From Desulfobacterales bacterium (GTDB lineage: Bacteria; Desulfobacterota; Desulfobacteria; Desulfobacterales; QNYZ01), in NCBI GenBank assembly GCA_029938515.1, contig JAOZUU010000164.1, positions 1-6,654 of the forward strand: 6,654 nucleotides of DNA, read 5' to 3'. Each line of letters starts with the position of its first letter. Within the stretch, counting starts at the first letter, position 1. The notes under the pieces were generated by a model. That model did not search any database, had not been told where the DNA came from, and saw only the letters and a program-made list of their open reading frames with translations. Shown in pieces: positions 1 through 5,482 of this stretch. Made by a program: the position numbers and the translations under genes.

Positions 1-1
1 A

Positions 2-24
2 CCCCCTCCCGTCAAGGGAGGGGG
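2..24. repeat. GC-rich inverted repeat downstream of btuD (possible terminator or REP-like repeat)
   Basis: Two perfect 9-nt arms, CCCCCTCCC at 2-10 and GGGAGGGGG at 16-24, enclose a 5-nt loop, GTCAA. The dyad lies about 100 bp beyond the btuD stop, so on the minus strand it could form a strong hairpin at the operon's 3' end. A U-tract cannot be judged because the window stops one base after the stem. Such CCCTCCC/GGGAGGG dyads also occur as dispersed intergenic repeats in proteobacteria, which is an equally good reading. Bases 25-124, between it and btuD, are AT-rich with no gene or clear signal. Confidence 0.5.
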
Positions 25-124
25 AAGTTGGCTCCAATCACTATTGAGATATTATTGTTGATTATTTAGCTGAAATCATTATGTCCAAAACCCGACTTAG
101 TGAAATGATAAACAGACATAGCCT

Positions 125-943
125 TCAGCAACCTTTCGGTGCTTGGTCCCGTTGCTGTTCCTCGGTGACCAGGAAAACATGGGGCCGGCCGGAGAGGGGG
201 TTTTTATCCACCAGGACTGTTGTGTCGTATACCTCTTCCACGGATTTATAAGTTAACACCTGCCCCGGTTTTCCACATGCCATCTGCTGCCCCTCTTTTA
301 ACAGCATCAGTCGGTGGGAATATTCACTGGCCAGATTCAAATCGTGAAGCACCATCAGCACCGTGATCGAAAGTTCCCGATTCAACCGCCGAATCAAGTC
401 GAGAATCCGGGTCTGGTGGGTAATATCGAGATGAGCGGTGGGCTCGTCTAAAAGCAGGAGCTTCGGTTCCTGGGCCAGGGCCCGGGCAATGGCGGCTAAC
501 TGCATCTGGCCGCCGCTCAATTCATTTAACCGTTTGTTTTCACACTCGGCGATACCGGTCAAGCGAATATACCGGTCAGCCAGCGCTCTGTCCCGATCTG
601 TTTCGATAAATTGAAAACGTGTATAAAAGGGAATTCGGCCCAGCAGCACGTATTCTTTTACGGTCATGGCCACCGGTTCCCGAAATTGACCCACTACCGC
701 GATTTGCCGGGCCAGTTTTTCCGGCGTCATTTTTTTGATATCAACCCCGGATAATAGAACCTTCCCTTCGCGGGGTGCCAATATCCGGGAGACGGCTCGT
801 AAAAGGGTTGTTTTTCCGGACCCGTTGGGACCGATGATGGTGACGATCTCTTGGGTATCGACCGCCAGACTGATATCCCGAAGGATCGTCTTATCCCCGT
901 ATCCGCAGGATAACCGTATTATCTCAAGCAGCGCTTTACTCAC
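125..943 (-). CDS. btuD: BtuD-like ABC transporter ATPase for corrinoid import
   Basis: This 272-aa cytoplasmic ATPase powers the importer; two copies should dock on a BtuC dimer. All ABC motifs are present in order: Walker A GPNGSGKT (38-45), Q-loop Gln at about 86, the GRIPF segment (102-106) typical of the FecE/BtuD iron-corrinoid branch, signature LSGGQ (142-146), Walker B LLLLDEP (162-168) with Asp166 and Glu167, D-loop HLD (171-173) and switch His200 in VLHD. Length is normal for the family. The start is GTG at 943, overlapping the permease stop as GTGA, so translation is probably coupled; GGTGG five bases upstream is a modest ribosome site. The sequence alone cannot separate B12 from ferric-siderophore ATPases. 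The B12 call rests on the upstream cobalamin riboswitch and the BtuF-like partner. Confidence 0.92.
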   Translation of the reverse strand: MSKALLEIIRLSCGYGDKTILRDISLAVDTQEIVTIIGPNGSGKTTLLRAVSRILAPREGKVLLSGVDIKKMTPEKLARQIAVVGQFREPVAMTVKEYVLLGRIPFYTRFQFIETDRDRALADRYIRLTGIAECENKRLNELSGGQMQLAAIARALAQEPKLLLLDEPTAHLDITHQTRILDLIRRLNRELSITVLMVLHDLNLASEYSHRLMLLKEGQQMACGKPGQVLTYKSVEEVYDTTVLVDKNPLSGRPHVFLVTEEQQRDQAPKGC

Positions 944-1956
944 AATACCACCCGTTTTCGGGTCAGGGCATAAACAAAAACAATCCCGCCGATAATACCG
1001 GTGACAACACCCACGGGCAATTCCAGCGGTGAGATAATCGTGCGTGCCAGGGTATCACAGAGAATCAGAAAAGCAGCTCCGGCCAGAAAGGATCCGGACA
1101 ATAGAAACCGGTGATCCGGGCCCACCACCATGCGCATGAAATGGGGAACGACCAGTCCGACGAAACCAATGATGCCTGCAACGGAAACGGAAAGGCCGGT
1201 CAGTAGCGATGCCAGGAGGAACAACCATCGCCGGGTGCTTTCCACCTGAATACCAAGATGCCGGGCCCCCTCCTCGCCGAGACTCAGGGCATTTAACGGC
1301 AGACAGAAAAGATGGCTGATGAGCAGCCCGCCCAGAGAGACTCCCACCGCGATGTAGATCAAGGTCAGGTTGGGCTCGTCCAGCGACCCCATAATCCAGA
1401 AAATAATTCCGTGGAGATCCTCACTTTTGGAGATCGCCATGAGCAGCATCACCACCGACGAGGCGATAAAGCTCACCATGACGCCGATGAGCAGTATGTC
1501 CCGCAGCCCCAGACGTTGTTGCCTTACACTCAGCCCGTAGACAAAAAACATGACCAGCAAGGCCCCGATAAACCCGGAAACCGGATAGGCGATGGTGCCG
1601 ATGACCGCGTACCATTTAAAGAGGATATTCAGCGCCACGCCCAGAGAGGCGCCCCCGGAAATTCCTAACGTATAGGGTTCCACCAGCGGGTTTCGAAACA
1701 TCCCCTGCAACAGCGCGCCGGCCAGACTGAGGGAGCCGCCCACGGCAAAGCCGAGAATGATTCGCGGCATGCGGATGTGCATTAAAATGGTATAGTCGGA
1801 ACTTTCTTTACCACTGGTCAGAATCGAAACAATCTCTCTGATGGGAATGAACGTAGCACCGGTACAAAGGGCAAGAACCCCTGTGCCCGAGAGCACAAGC
1901 AGCAACACCAGAAAAACCGGGAGATGATTCCCTGATCGTAAGTTCGTTTTACTCAT
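940..1956 (-). CDS. btuC: BtuC-like inner-membrane permease (FecCD family)
   Basis: A 338-aa polytopic inner-membrane protein that, as a dimer, forms the corrinoid channel. Hydrophobic segments are spread along the whole length, consistent with the ten-helix FecCD fold. Family landmarks include RMPRI (62-66), the stretch with NPLVEPYTLGISGGASLG (89-106), LGEEGARHLG (226-235), which matches the ATPase-contacting region, GFVGLVVPHFMR (264-275) and the C-terminal ELPVGVVTGIIGG (312-324). I chose the ATG at 1956: it starts right before the first hydrophobic helix, gives a normal family length and has GGAAG nine bases upstream. A longer reading from TTG at 2010 would add an 18-residue basic stretch inside btuF and is unlikely. 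The start overlaps the btuF stop by 8 nt and the stop overlaps btuD, so the three genes are probably translationally coupled. Specificity for B12 is inferred from context. Confidence 0.92.
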   Translation of the reverse strand: MSKTNLRSGNHLPVFLVLLLVLSGTGVLALCTGATFIPIREIVSILTSGKESSDYTILMHIRMPRIILGFAVGGSLSLAGALLQGMFRNPLVEPYTLGISGGASLGVALNILFKWYAVIGTIAYPVSGFIGALLVMFFVYGLSVRQQRLGLRDILLIGVMVSFIASSVVMLLMAISKSEDLHGIIFWIMGSLDEPNLTLIYIAVGVSLGGLLISHLFCLPLNALSLGEEGARHLGIQVESTRRWLFLLASLLTGLSVSVAGIIGFVGLVVPHFMRMVVGPDHRFLLSGSFLAGAAFLILCDTLARTIISPLELPVGVVTGIIGGIVFVYALTRKRVVL

Positions 1957-2806
1957 AAAGGACGACTTCCGGATGAATGAGAGACGTAATCGTACGCAGG
2001 GCCTCCACAAAGGTCAGTGGCGTCGGGCTGCAGACCAGGTTGGGATCGACGATGTGAATGTTATTGTTTTTTACGGCAGAAATGGAAGGATAGCGCATCC
2101 ACTTTTGCTGCTCCTTTTCACCGGCAATGCCTTCGGTTCCCATGATGGCGATAATGATCAGATCCGGGTTCTGGGCAATCACCTTTTCCCGGCTGTAGAC
2201 GCCCTGGAGGCTCCCTTTGGCTATATTTTTCCCGCCCCCCAAGGTGATAAACTCGTTGGTAAACGAATCTTCAACCGACGAAAAGAGGGGTCGGGTGCCC
2301 ACCTGCAGGAACACTTTTTTCTTCGATCGACCGGCGGTTTTTTGCCGAATCGTATCGATGGCCCGGCGGGCTTTGTCAACAATACGCTGGGCCCGCTCTT
2401 CACGACCGATCAGCTGGCCCAACTTGATGAATTGTTCGCTGATTTCATCAAAATTGGCCGGTTGGGTAAACTGTACGACGTTGATCCCTAGCCGTTTGAG
2501 CTTGGCCACCTGTCGCGGCCGCGTGAGCGACGTGGCCAGAACCAGATCCGGTTTGAGACTGACAATTTTCTCAATATTGGCCTGAAGCAGGGTCCCGATT
2601 TTATCCTTTTCTTTCGCTTCCGGCGGATTGACACAATAGATCGTGTTGGCAATGAGGCGGTCTTGGGCGTTGAGCAGATAGACATTTTCCGTATTGATGG
2701 GACCCAGCGAGACAATCCGCTGGGCCGTCGTCCCGGTATCCTGAGCGACGGCCCCAGACGTGGTAGCGATGATAATTAAGATAAAAAGCAGATATAATCG
2801 GTGCAT
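1949..2806 (-). CDS. btuF: BtuF-like periplasmic corrinoid-binding protein
   Basis: A 285-aa exported protein that captures corrinoid in the periplasm and delivers it to BtuCD. It has a Sec signal peptide (hydrophobic LYLLFILIII, then small residues, probable cleavage after AVA at 21) with no lipobox Cys, so it should be soluble. The class III binding-protein layout is clear: lobe 1 opens with RIVSLGPINTEN (30-41) and contains IVSLKPDLVLA (81-91); a long connecting helix covers about 121-158; lobe 2 opens with KKVFLQVGTRPLFSS (163-177) and continues with LGGGKNIA and SREKVIAQNPDLIII. KKVFLQ.G..P.F.S followed by GG.NI closely resembles E. coli BtuF. Glu40 and Glu207 are plausible lobe-tip acids for docking to BtuC Arg (inference). 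I chose the ATG at 2806, 2 nt after the btuB stop; the longer reading from TTG at 2821 lies inside btuB. Confidence 0.9.
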   Translation of the reverse strand: MHRLYLLFILIIIATTSGAVAQDTGTTAQRIVSLGPINTENVYLLNAQDRLIANTIYCVNPPEAKEKDKIGTLLQANIEKIVSLKPDLVLATSLTRPRQVAKLKRLGINVVQFTQPANFDEISEQFIKLGQLIGREERAQRIVDKARRAIDTIRQKTAGRSKKKVFLQVGTRPLFSSVEDSFTNEFITLGGGKNIAKGSLQGVYSREKVIAQNPDLIIIAIMGTEGIAGEKEQQKWMRYPSISAVKNNNIHIVDPNLVCSPTPLTFVEALRTITSLIHPEVVLYE

Positions 2807-2808
2807 TC

Positions 2809-4791
2809 TTAATACGCCCAATCCAGCCCCACAAAGAAACTCCGGCCCGGCATGGGATATCCTTGTACGTAAGCGTAATCTTCATCAAAGATGTTTCGTA
2901 CTTCACCACGCAGAGAGAAAGCACCTATCTTTTCGTTGCGAAACACCCTTTTACTCACCACAAAATCAGTGATGAAAAAATCGGGCAACGTTCCCACGGG
3001 TATCGGAAATGCGCCGCTTTCCCAGTCATCCACATCCTGTTCGGCGGTATAGGCAAAATTCAGCCGGGCCGCAAGTCCATCATAGTCGCTGACCGCGATA
3101 CCAAAAGAAGCCTGCTTTTCGGCGATGTATTTCAAATTATCTCCGGTTTCGTCATCCTTGAATTCGGTCAACCAGACAAAATTCAGATAGGGTTTGACTT
3201 CGTAGCGCCAGTTCATGAGTTGGCCGATATCAAACGAAACGTCTCCTTCGAAGCCGGACATCGATGCGCTGCCCAGGTTTTCCCAGGTAGAATCACCCGC
3301 GGATGTGGAGGCAAACTCGATCTTATCGGAAAAATCGGTGGAAAACCAGGTCAGCGAGGTAACCAGTGGCCCGGAACCATAGTCAGCACCCAGTTCCCAG
3401 GTATCGCTCGTTTCGGGCTTTAAATCCGGATTACCCATCACCCGTCGGCCGAAGCTGACATAATTGGCGGCCAATTGATCCGCACCCGGCATAACAAAGG
3501 CCTCGGCGTAGCGGGCTCTTAATTTGAGTGTTTCCGTGGCCAGCCAAGCGATCCCCACCGACGGTGTAAAATGGTTGTCATCTTCACTGCGGCCAGCCGG
3601 TTCAACCACTTTTACATCGTAAGTGTCATAGCGCACACCGCCGGTCAAGATGAGGCGCTCTTCAAGCAGAAACCCCTTGGCCAGTAGAAAACCGGCCCAG
3701 TTATCGTATTCGGTTTGCTGGGGTGTCCAGGTGGCCTCAATATCATAATCAACCCAGTCCATGCCCGCCGTCAGTGCGACATGTTTAAAGCGCGTGCTCA
3801 ATTGTAACTGCGCGCCCTGTTGATCGGTTACTTGCTCGGTAGGTTCGTCTTTATCCCATCCGGTAGGATTGCTTTCGGTCGGATCGAACCATTTGTCTTC
3901 ATCCTTGCCCCGAAAGTATCTGGCCAGCCAGGTAAATTTTTTGTTGGTGTCCCGGCCTTGATATATAAAGTCTCCCGATACGTTCTTCTTGTCGGTATAA
4001 TTGTCGAGATCATTCTGGCTTAAATAGCCCGGATTGCCGGCATGGTCCACATCCACACCGGTCAAAATGACCGAAACACGGTTACCCGGAAAAAAAGTGT
4101 AACCCCCATTGGCGCTGAAATCAATCCGGCTGTCCAGCCCGGTGTTGTGAAATCGCTCTCCATCGCCGGTTTTATAATCATCAAGCGACATATAGGAAAC
4201 CGTACCGGCAAAATCGAAAGGACCCTGTTTGATCGTGGCGCCCAGGGAGGCTTCCTTTTCCTCGAAACTACCGTAACCGACCCCCAGGGACACGCTGTTT
4301 TCCGTTCCCTGCCGGGTAATCACGTTGATCACGCCCCCCATGCCGGCCGAACCGTATTGAACTGCTCCGGGGCCACGCAGGACCTCGACCCGCTCAACAT
4401 TTCTAGTTGAAATTTTAGCCAGGTTGCCGGTACCGGCCCGCCGGCCGTTTATCAAAACCAGTACGTGTCCCTTCAGGTCGTTGCCATGGGAATCGGTTTT
4501 AAATCCACGGATACCGACCGACGTATTGGCCCCCGGATACCGCTGAATATGGCCGATGCTCTTTTCGGCCAGCAGTTCTCCCAGATTTCGGGCTGGTGAT
4601 TGCTTGATGTCTTCAGCGGTGATGATGGTGATGTTGGCGGTTACGTGTTTTTTCTTTTCTTCGATCCGGCTGGCCGTTACTACTACCTCGTCAAGAACCG
4701 GATCCTGCGCGGCCGTTGCCGGATTCGGCAAAACAACCCCTGATAGCAACATGCTGACAGCCAGAACGAAAGTCGACAAAGCTTCTCTCAT
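2809..4791 (-). CDS. btuB: BtuB-like TonB-dependent outer-membrane corrinoid receptor
   Basis: A 660-aa outer-membrane receptor that imports corrinoid using TonB energy. The signal peptide is residues 1-28 (hydrophobic core, then ATAA before QD). A TonB box-like DEVVVTA lies at 34-40. The plug domain (about 42-160) shows IRGF (94-97), VLINGRRAG (112-120) and the conserved end VERVEVLRGPGAVQYG (132-147) plus GGVINVIT (152-159). The remainder is an amphipathic beta barrel rich in aromatic-flanked strands, ending in Tyr, close to the usual terminal Phe. The length suits a 22-strand receptor and slightly exceeds E. coli BtuB. The ATG at 4791 has AAGGAGG five bases upstream; a longer reading from TTG at 4836 would start inside the terminator and is rejected. 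Expression should be controlled by the cobalamin riboswitch. Receptor family is certain; the corrinoid ligand is inferred from the riboswitch and from btuF 2 nt downstream. Confidence 0.92.
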   Translation of the reverse strand: MREALSTFVLAVSMLLSGVVLPNPATAAQDPVLDEVVVTASRIEEKKKHVTANITIITAEDIKQSPARNLGELLAEKSIGHIQRYPGANTSVGIRGFKTDSHGNDLKGHVLVLINGRRAGTGNLAKISTRNVERVEVLRGPGAVQYGSAGMGGVINVITRQGTENSVSLGVGYGSFEEKEASLGATIKQGPFDFAGTVSYMSLDDYKTGDGERFHNTGLDSRIDFSANGGYTFFPGNRVSVILTGVDVDHAGNPGYLSQNDLDNYTDKKNVSGDFIYQGRDTNKKFTWLARYFRGKDEDKWFDPTESNPTGWDKDEPTEQVTDQQGAQLQLSTRFKHVALTAGMDWVDYDIEATWTPQQTEYDNWAGFLLAKGFLLEERLILTGGVRYDTYDVKVVEPAGRSEDDNHFTPSVGIAWLATETLKLRARYAEAFVMPGADQLAANYVSFGRRVMGNPDLKPETSDTWELGADYGSGPLVTSLTWFSTDFSDKIEFASTSAGDSTWENLGSASMSGFEGDVSFDIGQLMNWRYEVKPYLNFVWLTEFKDDETGDNLKYIAEKQASFGIAVSDYDGLAARLNFAYTAEQDVDDWESGAFPIPVGTLPDFFITDFVVSKRVFRNEKIGAFSLRGEVRNIFDEDYAYVQGYPMPGRSFFVGLDWAY

Positions 4792-4796
4792 GCTTT

Positions 4797-4803
4797 CCTC
4801 CTT
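4797..4803 (-). promoter_or_regulatory. Strong Shine-Dalgarno site of btuB
   Basis: AAGGAGG on the transcribed strand, five bases before the ATG at 4791. It fixes the btuB start and is the only strong ribosome site in the operon; the downstream genes have weak or no sites and rely on overlaps. It lies outside both hairpins just upstream, so the leader appears to act on transcription rather than by hiding this site. Confidence 0.85.
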
Positions 4804-4808
4804 TTTCC

Positions 4809-4834
4809 GGCCCGGAAACAAAAAATCCCGGACC
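4809..4834 (-). promoter_or_regulatory. Hairpin competing with the leader terminator
   Basis: In the transcript GGUCCGGGA (4834-4826) can pair with UUCCGGGCC (4817-4809) in a 9-bp stem with two G-U pairs and an 8-nt U-rich loop. The 5' arm is also the 3' arm of the terminator at 4825-4859, so the two structures exclude each other. It may act as a late antiterminator or simply stabilise the read-through mRNA in front of the ribosome site. The pairing is seen in the sequence; a role is inference. Confidence 0.4.
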
Positions 4835-4859
4835 AATTATTGAATAATCGATCCAGGAT
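4820..4859 (-). terminator. Intrinsic terminator (attenuator) in the btuB leader
   Basis: In the transcript, AUCCUGGAUCGAUUA (4859-4845) pairs along all 15 positions, with three G-U pairs, with UAAUUGGUCCGGGAU (4839-4825) around a UUCAA loop (4844-4840). The stem runs straight into UUUUUU (4825-4820), followed by G and UUU. This is a textbook Rho-independent terminator, placed between the cobalamin aptamer and the btuB ribosome site. Riboswitch control is therefore most likely by premature transcription termination when B12 is bound. The competing antiterminator is not obvious: CAGGA just behind P1 can pair with UCCUG in the 5' arm, but only over five bases. Confidence 0.85.
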
Positions 4860-4891
4860 GTCCCGTCTTTATCTTGAATCCGGCAAGTGAT

Positions 4892-4918
4892 CATGTCCCC
4901 TTATCCACGGAGAACATG
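4892..4918 (-). promoter_or_regulatory. P13-like hairpin directly after the aptamer
   Basis: In the transcript, CAUGUUCUC (4918-4910) pairs with GGGGACAUG (4900-4892) over 9 bp with two G-U pairs, leaving the loop CGUGGAUAA. It starts 11 nt after P1. Many cobalamin riboswitches carry a hairpin here whose loop kisses an aptamer loop and senses ligand. Part of this loop, CGUGG (4909-4905), is perfectly complementary to CCACG in the aptamer (5002-4998). No U-tract follows, so it is not itself a terminator. Confidence 0.5.
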
Positions 4919-5077
4919 TCTTTCCTGCAGGCAGGTTTTCTGACTCTCCCGCCCTGTCAGCAGCCTTCCCATTCCAATGAATTGAAACAGTGGCAGTCGT
5001 GGCCGACAGGGTTCCCTTTACGTGAATTTTACCAAGCGTAAAAGGCAGGATTACAGCGGCGGGCCCGTCCCTGATTA

Positions 5078-5080
5078 TAA
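5078..5080. repeat. Target-site duplication, operon-proximal copy
   Basis: TAA on the plus strand (TTA on the transcribed strand) directly abuts the GGATTACGG end of the inserted palindrome and matches the copy at 5241-5243. Three bases can match by chance; the support comes from the coincidence with both element ends and from the restored riboswitch hairpin when one copy is removed. Confidence 0.6.
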
Positions 5081-5240
5081 GGATTACGGAAATAAATAAA
5101 TCCACAATCTTACTTGCCTTTTCGCCCGTATTCAGCGCCGATGTCAACGGCGAATATTCAAATATGCACCGTTGACATCGGCGTTGAATACGAACCAAAA
5201 TTCGGCGCAATATATGTAGATTTATTTCTTTCCGTGATCC
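5081..5240. mobile_element. MITE-like palindromic element inserted in the riboswitch
   Basis: A 160-bp non-coding element made of two inverted arms (5081-5150 and 5169-5240) around an 18-bp AT-rich centre. The outer ends are GGATTACGG and CCGTGATCC, with one mismatch in nine. The outer 27 nt match at 23 positions, the inner 32 nt at 28, and the innermost 24-nt arms (5127-5150 and 5169-5192) at 23; a short indel lies between. It is bounded by a 3-bp duplication (TAA on the plus strand). Terminal inverted repeats, small size, no credible open reading frame and a target duplication are the marks of a MITE moved by a transposase encoded elsewhere. I cannot name the parent insertion sequence family. 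Transcribed, it would fold into a hairpin of roughly 70 imperfect base pairs. Confidence 0.82.
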
Positions 5241-5243
5241 TAA
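5241..5243. repeat. Target-site duplication, promoter-proximal copy
   Basis: TAA on the plus strand next to the CCGTGATCC end of the palindrome, matching 5078-5080. On the transcribed strand it is the TTA of CCTGTTA, the 5' half of the interrupted riboswitch hairpin. Confidence 0.6.
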
Positions 5244-5290
5244 CAGGATTCCCTATTAATCGCCTCAGGCGAAACCTGCAAGATGAAAAC

Positions 5291-5319
5291 AGGCTACCTG
5301 TTAAGAGTTGAAAAGTCAA
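5291..5319 (-). promoter_or_regulatory. Candidate sigma70-type promoter of the btu operon
   Basis: On the transcribed strand TTGACT (5319-5314, five of six matches to the -35 consensus) is followed after 17 bp by TAGCCT (5296-5291, three of six matches to the -10). Transcription would start near 5284, a few bases before the P1 strand of the riboswitch at 5279, which is where a leader of this type should begin. The -10 is poor. It overlaps a perfect dyad, AACAGG-CTA-CCTGTT (5288-5302), which could be an operator or a short hairpin. The promoter lies outside the inserted element, so the element is transcribed as part of the leader. Confidence 0.4.
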
Positions 5320-5375
5320 GTATCGCGGAAAAAATTGATAAGACCCTAATCCGGACAAGTTAGAACAATTTGGAG

Positions 5376-5480
5376 ATTGATGATTTGTGATTGACGATTG
5401 GTGGAATCGCTACGCTCTGCCATTTCTAATAAATTACCCGAATCCTTTCAATCATCAATCGTCAATCACAAACCATCAAT
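5376..5480. repeat. 105-bp inverted-repeat element behind the YchF-like gene
   Basis: Arms of 25 nt at 5376-5400 and 5456-5480 are inverted copies with a single mismatch (position 8 of the left arm), separated by 55 bp. The arms consist of the degenerate unit ATTGATGATTTGTGATTGACG, and a partial extra copy (ATCATCAATCG) precedes the right arm. One end lies 2 bp from the stop codon of the upstream gene. The transcript would form a strong stem, but no U-run follows, so it is a weak terminator candidate; it may still protect the mRNA 3' end. No clear target duplication is visible and the arms are unrelated to the palindrome at 5081-5240. It is probably a dispersed intergenic repeat. Confidence 0.7.
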
Positions 5481-5482
5481 AC

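Larger units (their letters stand above)
4930..5279 (-). promoter_or_regulatory. Cobalamin riboswitch aptamer, split by a 160-bp insertion
   Basis: This is the B12-sensing leader of the btuBFCD operon. On the transcribed strand the parts come in canonical order: P1 5' strand GCAGGU (5279-5274); a small P2 hairpin CGCC-UGA-GGCG (5271-5261); UUAAUAGGGAA (5259-5249); half of the next conserved hairpin, CCUGUUA; then, after the inserted palindrome, its other half UUAUAAUCAGG (5080-5070); CCCGCC and CUGUAA (5063-5051); a 9-bp peripheral stem (5045-5037 with 5022-5014); CCCUGUC pairing with GACAGGG (5011-5005 with 4958-4952), enclosing GCCACUG and GGGAAGG; and the B12 box GAGUCAG-AAAACCUGCC (4946-4930), whose ACCUGC closes P1. 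Without the insert and one TTA the aptamer is 187 nt, normal for the class. Ligand binding should favour the terminator downstream. Whether this interrupted copy still responds to B12 cannot be read from sequence. Confidence 0.93.

Noticed and set aside
125..2806. Ferric-siderophore or heme importer instead of B12.
   Set aside because: The transporter family covers those substrates too, but the cobalamin riboswitch and the close match of lobe 2 of the binding protein to BtuF favour corrinoid. I keep some doubt.
4792..4836. Longer btuB start at TTG 4836.
   Set aside because: It would begin inside the terminator hairpin and place 15 charged residues before a good signal peptide; the ATG at 4791 has AAGGAGG at ideal spacing.
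4930..5118. A shorter aptamer using GGCAAGU (5118-5112) as the P1 5' strand, also perfectly complementary to ACUUGCC at 4888-4882.
   Set aside because: GGCAAGU lies inside the inserted palindrome and pairs imperfectly with ACCUGCC of the B12 box. GCAGGU at 5279-5274 pairs perfectly and is followed by the P2 hairpin and UUAAUAGGGAA in canonical order. The match to 4882-4888 is probably coincidence.
4869..5358. Short open reading frames on both strands between btuB and the YchF-like gene.
   Set aside because: They run through the riboswitch, the palindrome and the promoter, have no ribosome sites and no recognisable protein features.
5376..5480. A CRISPR-like repeat pair.
   Set aside because: The two 25-nt copies are inverted, not direct, and there is only one pair with no array or cas gene.
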